Shown: positions 46,979 through 56,559 of the stretch, piece after piece
How positions within the stretch are numbered: the stretch's first letter is position 1
How the letters are laid out: each line of letters opens with the position of its first letter
Assembly (NCBI RefSeq): GCF_014652695.1
Contig: NZ_BMZH01000010.1
Span: forward strand, 50,637-114,636
Length of the DNA stretch: 64,000 nt
DNA from: Algimonas arctica
GTDB taxonomy: Bacteria; Pseudomonadota; Alphaproteobacteria; Caulobacterales; Maricaulaceae
Reading direction: 5' to 3'
The notes under the pieces: model-generated
Told to the model about the DNA's origin: nothing
Database searches by the model: none
Seen by the model: the letters and a program-made list of their open reading frames with translations, nothing else
Translations under genes and position numbers: made by a program

Positions 46979-47953
46979 TCATCGCTCTGGAAATACCAGA
47001 TCGGCAATATGTTCATCATACCAGGTCGGTCCCAAGAGCGACTGGAAGAACCCATTATGCCCGCCATGATCATGGATGATCATCCGCGAGCCAGGCGCGA
47101 GTGTCAGTTTGCGCACATCCCGATCCGGGATCACGCCGTCATCGCGCGCCGCGATAATATCAACTGGCACGGGGATTTTCGCTAAGTCATCCGGGTCAAC
47201 CCGGTAGGCATTAAAGTAATCCTCCATGCGCGGGTATTTGGAATAAAGCGGCATGATCTGTTCGGTCAGACCCAACACGCGCTTATTTTTTAGCGCATCT
47301 GTGAAATCATACAAATGTGGATAGAGCGCTTGTTTCTTGCGCAAGCTCGCAGACCATTTTTTCAGGAAGTAACGCCGGTATAGATAGTTTGAATCCACAA
47401 GAGGGGCTGCGCCCCACGGATCAACGACCGGGCTAATCGCAAAAATGCGCCGCAATTTCGGAATCGCCAAATCCCGCAAAGACCGCGCTATCCGCAGCGC
47501 GAAATTCCCGCCCAGCGAAAAGCCGACGATATAGACAGGGGCTCCGTTTCCTAGTCGCGCGGCGTGACGCACCGCGTTAAAGACCTCATTGAACCGGGTT
47601 GAAAAGAACAGACCTTCATTGAGATCGTGACTGTCGCCATGATCGCGGTAATTGAGTCGAAACACGCTCGCGCCCTGCGCATACATATAGCGCCCGCAGC
47701 TCACCATATAGGTGCTGTCTTGTGATCCTTCCCAGCCATGCAAGAAGATCACGAGCGCTTTATGATCGGGATGAGGCGAATAGCTGCCCTTGAGCCGCAC
47801 GCCATCTTCGCAATCGAGAATGACATCTTCGGCCGCATCTAGCATCCCGTTCGGCCCGCGCCGACGAAACTTTTGGCTCGCCAGCGCCGTCTGAACCATG
47901 CCCGGACGGAGCCAAACAGGTGGAGTGAAGGGTTTAGGAGGACGTAAAGACAC
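46979..47953 (-). CDS. YheT-family alpha/beta hydrolase
   Basis: 324-residue hydrolase of the YheT/AB-hydrolase group. The oxyanion segment FLHGWEGSQDS, nucleophile Ser in GFSLGGNFALR and catalytic His in HDHGGHNGFF are visible; the acid is likely in IIAARDDGVIP. Family members are carboxylesterases of unclear cellular substrate. Followed by the DUF1499 gene 19 bases on. Confidence 0.9.
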   Translation of the reverse strand: MSLRPPKPFTPPVWLRPGMVQTALASQKFRRRGPNGMLDAAEDVILDCEDGVRLKGSYSPHPDHKALVIFLHGWEGSQDSTYMVSCGRYMYAQGASVFRLNYRDHGDSHDLNEGLFFSTRFNEVFNAVRHAARLGNGAPVYIVGFSLGGNFALRIARSLRDLAIPKLRRIFAISPVVDPWGAAPLVDSNYLYRRYFLKKWSASLRKKQALYPHLYDFTDALKNKRVLGLTEQIMPLYSKYPRMEDYFNAYRVDPDDLAKIPVPVDIIAARDDGVIPDRDVRKLTLAPGSRMIIHDHGGHNGFFQSLLGPTWYDEHIADLVFPER

Positions 47954-48099
47954 AGATCAAAGGTATAAATCAGCTATTTTTAAAAGGAACCCGTCTGCCG
48001 CATAATAGGATGATCAGATGACAATCAGATAAGAATGGGGCGACATAAGACCCGTTTCGCCTGAGACCGCAAGCCGACACGCCGCGCGCCTTTCAAAGC

Positions 48100-48567
48100 C
48101 TAGCTACACAAATGCCGTTTTACGACAGCGCCAGCTTTGCCCATGTCGAGACGGCCCGCATAGCCAGATTTAAGCTGGCCCATGACTTTGCCCATATCTT
48201 TCAGGCAGGTCGCCCCTGTGCTTTCAACGATTTTGTTCACAGCGGCTTCAATTTCGGCGTCATTCATCGGCTTCGGCATAAAGGTGCGGACGACGACAAT
48301 CTCCTCGCGTTCGCGTTCTGCCAATTCCGGACGCCCATTATCGTCATAAGTTTTCGCCGATTCTTCGCGTTGCTTGACCATTTTGGTCAGCATTCCGAGG
48401 ATTTCGATATCATCGATGCCGCCGCAACGGTCGGCGGCGCGGGCCGCAATATCGCGGTCTTTGATCGCCGCACTCATCAGGCGCAAGGTCGACAAGCTCA
48501 CGCTGTCTTTGTCGCGCATCGCCTGTTTCATGGCGGTGCTAATCTGGTCGCGAAGGGGTTCGCTCAT
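48100..48567 (-). CDS. GatB/YqeY domain-containing protein
   Basis: 155 residues of the YqeY family, which resembles the tRNA-binding tail of GatB. Start MSEPLRDQISTAMKQAMR at 48567 follows AGAGAGA; the longer frame adds 40 unlikely residues. STLRLMSAAIKDRDI and MGKVMGQLKSGYAGRLDMGK are family hallmarks. Related genomes often place it near carA, which here lies 4 kb away past accessory genes. Confidence 0.92.
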   Translation of the reverse strand: MSEPLRDQISTAMKQAMRDKDSVSLSTLRLMSAAIKDRDIAARAADRCGGIDDIEILGMLTKMVKQREESAKTYDDNGRPELAEREREEIVVVRTFMPKPMNDAEIEAAVNKIVESTGATCLKDMGKVMGQLKSGYAGRLDMGKAGAVVKRHLCS

Positions 48568-48732
48568 GATCTCTCTCTTCCGGGACGTCCCGGTTTTTAC
48601 AATAGGGGGATATAGGCGCGGTAAAACGCTCTGCCAAGTCACAGTCTCACGGACGAGGCATAGTGCCCTGACCGTCACTAGACTCACGTCTGGAAAGCGT
48701 TACCGTCATTTCAAAGGGGATGGGGGCGCATC

Positions 48733-49500
48733 ATGTTATTGCGAAGCTTGACGAAGCACGTGCGCGACCAAAACTGGTTCGCGGTTGCGCTTGATTTTTT
48801 CATTGTTGTCGCTGGTATCCTCATCGCCTTTCAGATTGCCAACTGGAGCGCGTACCGAGCAGAGCGAGCACAGGAAATCGACTATTTGAGCGCTATGGAG
48901 CGCGACGTTGAGTATTCCATTGGCGTTTTAGAGGATTCAATTTGGAATTTAGAGAGCCAGCAAAGCGCGCGACAAGCGCTTTATGAGTTCCTCGCTGATC
49001 CTAGCGCCGATTTAGATCCGGATAAGTTGGACAGCCTCATCGCGCGCGGTGTGTTCGCTCTGGAACGAGCCGATATTAATCAAATCACATTCGAGACCTT
49101 AAAAAGTAGCGGGCAAATGTCCGTGATCAAAAGCTCTGAACTCCTCAAGGCCCTGCAGGACCTCAGTGCTGAGCTGGACGCAGCAGAAGTAGATAAAAAT
49201 GAAGATTTTCAATTCGCCTTTAGGATGTCCGATCCACTGCTCATCACTGAAGGTGATTTTGACAACATTTTGATCAATGATTTGGGGTCAATGCACGATA
49301 AGTTGCCATGGATCACGAAGCAGCCCGGAGCCGGATATGACCGCGAATTTGTGAGGTCGCGATCCTTCAAGAACATACTTCTGTTCCGGACGCTTTTTGG
49401 GCAGCTGCGACTGGAAGGCTTGACGACCATTTTAGAGCGTCATCAAAACATACTGATTCTCATCGACGAACGGCAAGCTCAGTTGGGAATAGAGCCATGA
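48733..49500 (+). CDS. DUF6090-like membrane-anchored protein
   Basis: 255 residues. The N-terminus HVRDQNWFAVALDFFIVVAG followed by ILIAFQIANWSAYRAERAQE is the signature of a family I know as DUF6090: a short basic start, one membrane helix (about 18-36) and a helical outer domain. The remainder is rich in acidic and hydrophobic heptads. A GGGGATGGGGG stretch precedes the ATG. It overlaps a degenerate second copy by an ATGA junction. Function unknown. Confidence 0.78.
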   Translation: MLLRSLTKHVRDQNWFAVALDFFIVVAGILIAFQIANWSAYRAERAQEIDYLSAMERDVEYSIGVLEDSIWNLESQQSARQALYEFLADPSADLDPDKLDSLIARGVFALERADINQITFETLKSSGQMSVIKSSELLKALQDLSAELDAAEVDKNEDFQFAFRMSDPLLITEGDFDNILINDLGSMHDKLPWITKQPGAGYDREFVRSRSFKNILLFRTLFGQLRLEGLTTILERHQNILILIDERQAQLGIEP

Positions 49501-49808
49501 TCCTTCGCCGTCATTCCAAATACGTGAATGATCAAAACTAGTTCGCTGTGGGCCTCGATTTTTTCATTGTTGAGTTCGGCGTTTTTATCGGCCTCCAAGT
49601 CAACAACTGGAATGAAGCGCGCACAGACCGCGACCTAATCGATCGTTATGAAACGCAATTGGTCGATAATATCCGCTCGGACATCACCGATATTGAAACG
49701 GGCATACGCACGAGCGTGCGGCATTATTGCGGCACGCTCCTTATGACTTTGCGACAGCTGACACGCCCCGCGAAAGACACGACACAAACGATGAGGGTTT
49801 ATCCATGA
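49497..49808 (+). pseudogene. Degenerate second DUF6090 copy
   Basis: Starts at an ATGA overlap with the intact copy and reads RRHSKYVNDQN, then TAG at 49539-49541, then FAVGLDFFIVEFGVFIG. The stop replaces the invariant Trp of QNWFAV, again TGG to TAG. The frame continues through LQVNNWNEARTDRDLIDRYE but ends at 103 codons, against 255 in the intact copy, so it is also truncated. Tandem duplication followed by decay. Confidence 0.8.
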
Positions 49809-50719
49809 ATATGAAACCAACCTTACTCTGCTCGGCATTCGGACTGGCAGCCTTGTCACTGGCCGGATGTGTCTCATCTTCGACACTCGCGTCCGACCCC
49901 CTTCAGCGCGACCCTGTGGCCATTGATACGGCCAACCCGCCGGTCTTGGCCGAGGTTAATTTTGACAGTGAGGGCGACCGTCTCAACGGGATTTTATATC
50001 AAGCCAATGGCCTCGGGCCGCACCCGACCGTGGTGTTGCTGCATGGCTATCCGGGGAATGAAAAGAACCTTGATCTGGCCCAATCCCTGCGGCGCGCCGG
50101 CTACAATGTGCTGTTTTTCCACTACCGCGGGGCGTGGGGGAGCGGCGGCGATTTTTCCTTCACCCATGTGGTCGAGGACGTTGCTAGCGCGGTGACATTC
50201 TTACGCCAGAACGCGGATGACTACCGTGTCGATCCTGACCGCCTTCTGATCATTGGTCATTCGATGGGCGGGTTTGCGGCCCTGCAAGGCGCCGCGCACG
50301 ATGAGGCGCTCAAATGCGTGGCCGGCATTGCGCCCGCAGATTTCGGGCGTGTCGCCGATATTATGATGGCCGATGCTGACTTTGCGCGCGGCATCGCAGC
50401 GGGGGCCGATGCGCTGCCGATGTTAAATGGATGGTCAGGAGAGGCTTTGTCCGCCGATCTAAACACCAACCGCGAGGCGTACAGCCTCGTCGACCTGGCC
50501 CCAGCGTTAAACGGAAAATCTGTGCTGTTAATTGCCGGAGACACGGACACGACGCTCTCGCCTGAGGTGTTTCATACGCCCTTGGTTGAGGCCTATTCCG
50601 CGCAACCCGATATCACCCTGACCCATGCCGTCATCCCCGGCGATCATTCTTTTTCTTGGTCACGGTTTGAGCTTACGGACAGGGTTCTGAACTGGGCGCA
50701 AACATGTGAGAGCACATAA
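49805..50719 (+). CDS. Alpha/beta hydrolase lipoprotein
   Basis: 304 residues. Lipoprotein signal LLCSAFGLAALSLAGC places it in the envelope. The hydrolase core has VVLLHGYPGNEKN, nucleophile Ser in LLIIGHSMGGFAAL, a likely Asp in AGDTDTTLSPE and His in VIPGDHSFSW. A GAGGG element lies before the ATG, which overlaps the pseudogene stop. Substrate unknown; serine esterase or peptidase of the dienelactone-hydrolase-like group. Confidence 0.85.
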   Translation: MNMKPTLLCSAFGLAALSLAGCVSSSTLASDPLQRDPVAIDTANPPVLAEVNFDSEGDRLNGILYQANGLGPHPTVVLLHGYPGNEKNLDLAQSLRRAGYNVLFFHYRGAWGSGGDFSFTHVVEDVASAVTFLRQNADDYRVDPDRLLIIGHSMGGFAALQGAAHDEALKCVAGIAPADFGRVADIMMADADFARGIAAGADALPMLNGWSGEALSADLNTNREAYSLVDLAPALNGKSVLLIAGDTDTTLSPEVFHTPLVEAYSAQPDITLTHAVIPGDHSFSWSRFELTDRVLNWAQTCEST

Positions 50720-50757
50720 TAATGCGGCTTCGTTCTTTGACCGAACACAGAGGAGCG

Positions 50758-52038
50758 TCAGGGACATGAGGCCGATGAATCAGACCCCAAAACAGGGCTG
50801 CAATCAAATTCTGCACCTGTTGGAATAACGGCGGCCAACCCGCCGCCTGCGGTGCGCAAATTCGTTGTCTGCCCTTGATATATCCGCGCGGCATAGAGGA
50901 TCGCGTTGCCGTTATAGGTGTAAACCCGCACATCGAACTTTAACGCGCGTCTCTCTCCGTCGACGGTCACAGCGCGGACAGGCGGCGCGACGAGGTCTTG
51001 AGCGATAAATCCGCCCTCTAGGATTTCGCCCCATACTTTTTTCGTGAGTTTCGCGCCTCTAAACGCGCCGCGACTGCCGAACCCCGCCTGCGGCTTAAAG
51101 AATAATTGCTTGCGGGCGGCCCACATCTCTGTGGCGTTACCCGTCGTGACGGCGATCGTTTTCGGGATCGCGGCCAGCGTCTCTATCTGCTCCGCTGTCG
51201 CGCCAATTTTGGCTAAATAATCTGCGTCACTCAAGAGAATGAGATTGCGCTTATCCGCGTAGAGCGCGTGATGATGCGGCGCGGGGGTGATGACGGCGGC
51301 GTCCGTATCATAGGCGGCCCGAATGACGGCATTGGACGGGTCGGATAAATCGAAATCGGTCAGGCGGTTATAAACAAGGTCGATAAGATCGTCCCCCAAA
51401 TAGAGCCGACCCTCCGCCAATCGAAAGGCGCTGGGATCGGCAATCACGATCGTAAGCCCGGCCCGCTCCAATATGGTTTTCGCCAAACACATGTCTGGAA
51501 AATGATATTGCGTGTCAGGGTTTTCATCTACAATTGCGATTGTTTTAAGCGCCGATGTGCGACCAGAGGCGGTCCATTCGGTTAGAAACATGTCGAGGAT
51601 TTGGGTCAAGAAATTATCGCTGGGACCGCGCACAACCTGCTCGATCCGATCAACAATAAAAGCCCCACCCGCATTGGAGTTTATCTCAATTAGGCGGGGG
51701 CCCTCTTCAGTAATGTGAAAATCATACCCCATGAAAACGCCGTTCGTATGGAATTGACGATGGGTCGCGTCGAGCAATGGAGACCGTTCACGGACGGTCT
51801 CAACATATTTTGGGTGCCGGATAACGTCTTCAATGGCGCGGACTTGGGTCAGCATTTGCGTCAAAATTAGCGGGGCTAAAAATATCGTTGTGCTGGCAAA
51901 ATAATGGGGTCGCTCGGACAGCATAGCCGCCATGTTTATCGCCGCATCTTGCGTCACAATATCGTCCATGATCGCCTCACGCGACACGGGCCAACAATAA
52001 CAATTGCTGTTCAAGGCAAGTGCATCGCGATCACTCAT
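50758..52038 (-). CDS. Uncharacterised ATP-grasp-like protein coupled to ArsR
   Basis: 426 residues with two ATP-grasp-type signatures in unusual order: a metal-site E-x-N (LIEINSNAGG, Glu118/Asn120) near the N-terminus and, much later, the Lys plus Gly-rich loop (LFFKPQAGFGSRG, Lys315), followed by DVRVYTYNG, ARIYQGQTTNLRT (Arg371, Arg385, Asn393). This may mean a circular permutation or a two-part active site. ATP-grasp enzymes form acid-amine or acid-thiol bonds. Its start overlaps the ArsR stop by eight bases, so it is the regulated effector. Substrate unknown. Confidence 0.65.
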   Translation of the reverse strand: MSDRDALALNSNCYCWPVSREAIMDDIVTQDAAINMAAMLSERPHYFASTTIFLAPLILTQMLTQVRAIEDVIRHPKYVETVRERSPLLDATHRQFHTNGVFMGYDFHITEEGPRLIEINSNAGGAFIVDRIEQVVRGPSDNFLTQILDMFLTEWTASGRTSALKTIAIVDENPDTQYHFPDMCLAKTILERAGLTIVIADPSAFRLAEGRLYLGDDLIDLVYNRLTDFDLSDPSNAVIRAAYDTDAAVITPAPHHHALYADKRNLILLSDADYLAKIGATAEQIETLAAIPKTIAVTTGNATEMWAARKQLFFKPQAGFGSRGAFRGAKLTKKVWGEILEGGFIAQDLVAPPVRAVTVDGERRALKFDVRVYTYNGNAILYAARIYQGQTTNLRTAGGGLAAVIPTGAEFDCSPVLGSDSSASCP

Positions 52039-52327
52039 CACGCACACCAGTACAGCAATCTTCCATCAGAAAAGAAATGAGCCGCTGGAAACGGTCAAAG
52101 TCTGCCACGTAAATCATGCGCTTGCCGCGACGGTGGGATCTGACCAGCCCGCTATTCGACAGCACCAAGAGTTGCGCGGACGCTGTGCTGGCATTGATGT
52201 TTTCAGCCTTGGCCAAATCCCCTGAAGATATGCCCGGCGGCCCGCACTGGATTAGGCGGCGGACGAGGGACAAACGTCCGTCGTGGGCGATGGCGGTTAA
52301 GCATTGAATGGCGGCCGGTTGTTCCAT
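52031..52327 (-). CDS. ArsR-family transcriptional regulator
   Basis: 98-residue winged-helix repressor: LTAIAHDGRLSLVRRLIQCG, the recognition part ASTASAQLLVLSNSGLV and wing RRGKRMIYVAD. A Cys pair near the end (LMEDCCTG) could bind a metalloid or be redox-active, but the usual ELCVC motif of arsenic sensors is absent. It is translationally coupled to the ATP-grasp gene and has a palindromic site right upstream. Confidence 0.9.
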   Translation of the reverse strand: MEQPAAIQCLTAIAHDGRLSLVRRLIQCGPPGISSGDLAKAENINASTASAQLLVLSNSGLVRSHRRGKRMIYVADFDRFQRLISFLMEDCCTGVRDE

Positions 52328-52340
52328 AATTTAACATTCC

Positions 52341-52359
52341 ATGAATTCATAAAATGAAT
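52341..52359. promoter_or_regulatory. Putative ArsR operator
   Basis: ATGAATTCAT (52341-52350) is a perfect palindrome and its second half pairs again with ATGAAT at 52354-52359 around AAA. AT-rich ATTCAT/ATGAAT arms are typical of ArsR/SmtB sites. It begins 14 bases before the ArsR start. Confidence 0.6.
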
Positions 52360-52534
52360 CAAGCGTTGAATGCTGTAAGATGCAGCAGAGCCGAACGACG
52401 GCCCGCCTCAGAGCCGCATGGCCCGATATACGCTTTTGCATCTAACCTGCGAACGGTCCCACCTGCCCGCTTGCGAATCCGAACGGTGTCCGTCATAGGA
52501 CGCGCCTAGCGGAGCCAAGCTAGGACACCCGATT

Positions 52535-53701
52535 ATGAGCGTAGATTTTATTCCCGATCCAGCCCCCACGGCTGTGCTGGTGCTGGCCTCTGGCGAGGCC
52601 TTTTATGGCATCGGTATTGGCGCCACGGGCGCGGCTGTTGGCGAAGTGTGTTTCAACACGGCGATGACGGGATATCAGGAAATTCTGACGGATCCGTCTT
52701 ATGCGGCGCAGATCGTTACCTTCACTTTCCCGCACGTTGGCAATACCGGCACCACGGATGAAGATGAAGAAGCCACGACGCAAGAGGCGCGCGTTGCGGC
52801 CCGCGGCGCGATCTTCCGCGCGGCTGTGACACCGTCGTCCAGCTGGCGGTCTGAGGGTGAACTGGGTGCATGGCTGTCCGCCCGCGGCATCATCGGCCTG
52901 TCCGGTATCGATACACGCGCGCTAACCGCGCACATCCGCGACCACGGCATGCCCAATGGCGTCATCGCCCATAATACGGACGGCACATTCGACCTTCCCG
53001 CCCTGACCGAACAAGCTCGCAGCTGGAACGGCCTTGTCGGCGCAGACCTCGCCAAAGACATGGCCGCAAACGCGCCCTTTGATTGGCGACAAGCACGCTG
53101 GCAGTGGGGCGAAGGCCATGTCGATAAAGAGGGCGCGAAGAAAGTCGTGCTGATCGATTATGGCGTGAAGCGGAATATCTTACGTAACCTCGTCAGTTCC
53201 GGCCTCGCCGTGACGGTCGTGCCGGGCTCAGCGTCTGCCAAAGACATTCTCGCGCTGAAACCGGACGGCGTCGTGCTGTCCAATGGCCCCGGCGATCCGG
53301 AAGCCACGGGCGCATATGCCATTCCGGTCATTCGTGATTTGATTGCCGCGGACATGCCCCTGCTCGGCATTTGCTTAGGCCACCAATTGTTGGCGCTGGC
53401 GCTCGGCGGTAAAACGGTGAAAATGGTGCAAGGTCATCACGGCGCTAACCATCCGGTTATGGATCACACCACAAACAAAGTTGAAATCGTCTCGATGAAC
53501 CACGGATTTGCCGTTGACGCGAACAGCTTGCCCGACACGGTTGAGCAAACTCACGTCAGCCTGTTTGATGGTACGAATTGCGGCATTCGCCTGATCGGCA
53601 AACCCGTCTTCTCCGTCCAACACCACCCCGAAGCCAGCCCCGGCCCGCAAGACAGTTTCTATCTGTTCGACCGGTTCGCCGACGCCGTTAGAGCGGCTTA
53701 G
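52535..53701 (+). CDS. carA: Carbamoyl-phosphate synthase small subunit
   Basis: 388-residue glutamine amidotransferase subunit that supplies ammonia to CarB. The N-terminal domain contains [20 protein letters not shown]; the class I amidotransferase nucleophile is Cys280 in [15 protein letters not shown], with the His and Glu in [11 protein letters not shown]. Length is normal. Its stop overlaps the convergent reductase gene by four bases. carB lies 34 kb away on the other strand. Confidence 0.97.
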   Translation: MSVDFIPDPAPTAVLVLASGEAFYGIGIGATGAAVGEVCFNTAMTGYQEILTDPSYAAQIVTFTFPHVGNTGTTDEDEEATTQEARVAARGAIFRAAVTPSSSWRSEGELGAWLSARGIIGLSGIDTRALTAHIRDHGMPNGVIAHNTDGTFDLPALTEQARSWNGLVGADLAKDMAANAPFDWRQARWQWGEGHVDKEGAKKVVLIDYGVKRNILRNLVSSGLAVTVVPGSASAKDILALKPDGVVLSNGPGDPEATGAYAIPVIRDLIAADMPLLGICLGHQLLALALGGKTVKMVQGHHGANHPVMDHTTNKVEIVSMNHGFAVDANSLPDTVEQTHVSLFDGTNCGIRLIGKPVFSVQHHPEASPGPQDSFYLFDRFADAVRAA

Positions 53702-54726
53702 CCTTCCAACTCGACGGCCCCGAGCGCGACTAAATCCCGTGCGGCAGCCAGCACGCTTTCTTTGGCTGGGCGTGGGACGACACCAGTTAAGCTGGTCACA
53801 TAGGCGGCGTCGACATCGTGGAAAATGCCCAAGTCCGGCAGGATCCCTTTGACCCGATCATCGAAGATCGAGATCAGGCGTAGGGCGAAGTTCGGCAGTT
53901 CAGATTTTGGCAGTTTCGCAGCCGGATATTCGGCGCGTAAAATTGCAACAATTTCCTTGAACCACAGCGTATTACCCGCGCCAATCAATCGCCGTCCACC
54001 GACACCCTTTGCCGTCATCGCTGCGACATGGAGGGACGCGACATCGCGGACATCACTAATCGGAAAAGCGATTTTCGGGATCGCGGGCAAATTACCGTTC
54101 ATCATATCGCGGATCAACGCGAGCGATGTGCCGCCATTGTCATACGGGTCCGGCCCAAACACGAGCCCCGGATTGACCGTGACCAATTTCTTCCGAAACC
54201 CTTGCGCGTCTGCATAGGCCCAGGCGGATAATTCAGCGCGGGTCTTTGACACGGGATAGGCGGTCATCGGTTTCCAATCGGGATCGGACCAATCTTGTTC
54301 AGTAATCGTCATCTTTTTACCGCGTCCGGGCTGCCCCATCATGGCGGCGGTCGAGGAGGTCATAACAACCCGCTCGACCCCGGCGGAAAAGCCGTTTTCG
54401 AGCACGCGTTGCGCCCCCGCGCGGGCTTCGGGCACCAGTGCTTCGCGGTCACTTGGCGCCTCAAAGGGAAAGGGCGAGGCAATATGCTGGATATAACGGC
54501 AATCCTTGACCGCCTCTTTCCAGCCATCATCAGACCCGAGCTCGGCTTGCACCAACTCCACCTCAGAAATATCAATGCCCTTTTGCGCCATCGCGTCGAG
54601 GACACGGCGGCCTTTCGCCTTATTTCGGACCGTTCCGCGTACGCGGTAGCCCTTTTCCAGCAGCTTGCCCGTGACGTGGCTGGCGATATATCCGGTGAGA
54701 CCGGTGACGAGAACGAGATCAGACAT
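53698..54726 (-). CDS. NAD(P)-dependent epimerase/dihydroflavonol reductase-like protein
   Basis: 342-residue extended short-chain dehydrogenase. The Rossmann loop is [12 protein letters not shown], followed by [10 protein letters not shown], which suits NADP; the active-site Tyr and Lys are in YPVSKTRAE. It resembles dihydroflavonol 4-reductase and cinnamoyl-CoA reductase-like enzymes of bacteria with unknown ketone or aldehyde substrates. It starts nine bases after the HMG-CoA reductase gene, so the two probably form an operon. Confidence 0.85.
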   Translation of the reverse strand: MSDLVLVTGLTGYIASHVTGKLLEKGYRVRGTVRNKAKGRRVLDAMAQKGIDISEVELVQAELGSDDGWKEAVKDCRYIQHIASPFPFEAPSDREALVPEARAGAQRVLENGFSAGVERVVMTSSTAAMMGQPGRGKKMTITEQDWSDPDWKPMTAYPVSKTRAELSAWAYADAQGFRKKLVTVNPGLVFGPDPYDNGGTSLALIRDMMNGNLPAIPKIAFPISDVRDVASLHVAAMTAKGVGGRRLIGAGNTLWFKEIVAILRAEYPAAKLPKSELPNFALRLISIFDDRVKGILPDLGIFHDVDAAYVTSLTGVVPRPAKESVLAAARDLVALGAVELEG

Positions 54727-54735
54727 AAGACCCGC

Positions 54736-55914
54736 TTAGCGGTTTCTGCCCAGTTCGTCATGTGAAGACACCCAATCACCCGCAACAATCGCCGATGAGA
54801 GCGATAATTCACCCGCCAGCACTGTGGCTGCTGTGATTTCCAGCAGCCGCCCGACCATGCCTTTGCCGTTTTCCTCGCCGACGCAGCCCATCATATCCAG
54901 ACATTCGCGCTGGGTCGGCAATCCAGTCCCGCCGCCAAAGGTCGCCATAATCAGGCTTGGCAAGGTCAGCGACCAATAGAGCGAGCCATCATCGCGCAAA
55001 TCAACATAGGAAATCGACGCTTGGCTCTCGGCCACATTCGCCGCGTCCTGCCCCGTCGCGATAAACAAAGCGGCGAGCGCATTGGCGGCGTGGAGGCCAT
55101 TGCTGGACGTGCCCGCGAGCATCCCGCCCGTATGGGACACATTGCGCACACGGAACAGTTGTTGCGTTGTTGCTCGCATCAACTGTTTGGTCTTCTCTGG
55201 CTCCAGCACGACTTCGGCGACAACCCGCGCGCCGCGCGAATGCAGCGTGTTGAGCTGGCTATGTTTCTTATCCGTGTCGATCGCGCCGGACAGGGTGTAG
55301 CCCTTGAGCGGCCCTTTATAAGCCTCGGCAATCCACTGACAGGCGGCAAAGGCCGCCTTGCCGCACATGTTTTGGCCCGCCGCGTCGCCCGTGGTGAAAT
55401 TCATTCGTGTATAGAGCATCGCGCCGACCGAATATTTTTCGATATGCGACAACTTACCGACCGACGTCGTCGTTTCCGCCGCGCGTTTAACCCCGTCGAA
55501 ATTCGCGTCCAGCCAGACGCCAAAATCCCGCGCGTCCCGCGCGCCGTCAAAATGGAACACTGGCGCGCGTTGCATGTAACGCTCGACAATCGTCACGGTC
55601 ACGCCGCCGCATTCCCGCAACAGACGCATGCCGCGATTATAGCTTGCGACCAAGGTGCCTTCGGTCGTCGCCATCGGCACAAAGACTTCCCCGTCAATAT
55701 GCTCACCATGCACCAGTAATGGCCCCGCCAGCCCAATCGGCACCTGCGCCGCGCCCATCGCTTGTTCAATATTTCCCGGCAACAGTGCCGGGTCGATAGA
55801 GGTCTGCCCGACATGATGAAGCACTGTGCCCGATTGCTCCGTCGCAAAGTCCCGCCGCGCCGCCATCATTGCGTCCGTGTAATCGTTTTCTTTATCACGT
55901 GGGATGCGGGTCAT
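54736..55914 (-). CDS. Hydroxymethylglutaryl-CoA reductase, class I-like
   Basis: 392-residue reductase of the HMG-CoA reductase family. Catalytic residues are all visible: Glu85 in PMATTEGTLVAS, the DKK Lys (216-217), Asp290 in GQDAANVAES and His385 near the C-terminus (VSSHDELGRNR). ATFGGGTGLPTQ and AGELSLSSAIVAG are typical. PMATTEG and GQDAAN favour the class I, NADPH-dependent branch. This enzyme normally makes mevalonate, yet alphaproteobacteria usually use the MEP route and no other mevalonate gene is in the window. Operon with the downstream reductase. Confidence 0.88.
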   Translation of the reverse strand: MTRIPRDKENDYTDAMMAARRDFATEQSGTVLHHVGQTSIDPALLPGNIEQAMGAAQVPIGLAGPLLVHGEHIDGEVFVPMATTEGTLVASYNRGMRLLRECGGVTVTIVERYMQRAPVFHFDGARDARDFGVWLDANFDGVKRAAETTTSVGKLSHIEKYSVGAMLYTRMNFTTGDAAGQNMCGKAAFAACQWIAEAYKGPLKGYTLSGAIDTDKKHSQLNTLHSRGARVVAEVVLEPEKTKQLMRATTQQLFRVRNVSHTGGMLAGTSSNGLHAANALAALFIATGQDAANVAESQASISYVDLRDDGSLYWSLTLPSLIMATFGGGTGLPTQRECLDMMGCVGEENGKGMVGRLLEITAATVLAGELSLSSAIVAGDWVSSHDELGRNR

Positions 55915-56058
55915 AGGGCAAGTCCAATCAGTGTTTAGCCGATCCTACAGGCCTAAATGGGTCTGTGCCAACGCTGAAAAGCGATGAATGCCAATTTGGT
56001 ATAAATCGATAAATTCGAGCGCCCAAGAATCGAGTTGCGTCGGAACCCCTAAAATATT

Positions 56059-56083
56059 AATCATACTTATAAAATATATGATT
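56059..56083. repeat. Inverted repeat upstream of the receiver gene
   Basis: AATCATA (56059-56065) and TATGATT (56077-56083) flank 11 AT-rich bases, 30 bases before the GTG start at 56113. It could be an operator. The surrounding 198-base region 55915-56112 is AT-rich and holds no gene. Confidence 0.4.
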
Positions 56084-56112
56084 CGAAAAGTGCGTATGGA
56101 TAAGGCTATAAT

Positions 56113-56514
56113 GTGTTCAGCGTCCTTTTGATTGATGATGATTTATCCGAAGAAGCGATAGTCAGACGCATTCTAAAGAGTCTTACAAAAGGGAATTTCG
56201 AACTCGATTATTCCGCATGGTGTAGCGAAGCGACAGATCACCTTAATCGCCGTCACTATGATCTCGTGCTCCTTGATAATCGTCTGTCAAACCGCATCAC
56301 GGCGCGGCTCTCAGCGCCGACACTTAAACAAACTAAACACCCGTCACCCATCGCCATCATGTCGAATGATATTGACCCTTTATATTTGTCATCACCGTCA
56401 ATTTTAGGAGTCGATTTTATTTTCAACAAAATCAACCTGATTGAATTTCTGTCCGATCGAATTTCCTATGCCGGTATGAATGGGACCGAACTCGCGTTTG
56501 ACAAAGCTGGGTGA
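56113..56514 (+). CDS. Stand-alone response-regulator receiver protein
   Basis: 133 residues resembling a receiver domain: VLLIDDDLSEE at the start (acid pocket), LVLLDNRLS with the putative phosphoacceptor Asp, and FIFNKINLIEFL with the Lys. The switch Thr/Ser region is IAIMSNDID. No output domain. GTG at 56113 is the start, with AAGG eight bases upstream. Base composition is AT-rich relative to neighbours. Partner kinase unknown. Confidence 0.75.
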   Translation: MFSVLLIDDDLSEEAIVRRILKSLTKGNFELDYSAWCSEATDHLNRRHYDLVLLDNRLSNRITARLSAPTLKQTKHPSPIAIMSNDIDPLYLSSPSILGVDFIFNKINLIEFLSDRISYAGMNGTELAFDKAG

Positions 56515-56559
56515 CATCCGGCCGGTCAACGGAATTCAATACCGTATCAGCATCAACGA

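Noticed and set aside
44196..49808. Genetic code with UAG read as Trp
   Set aside because: Many intact genes here end in TAG (the hybrid kinase, N-formylglutamate amidohydrolase, XRE regulator, hisN, PIN toxin), so UAG is an ordinary stop.
14964..53701. Unlinked carA and carB as an anomaly
   Set aside because: Separation of carA and carB is common in alphaproteobacteria; noted only as context.
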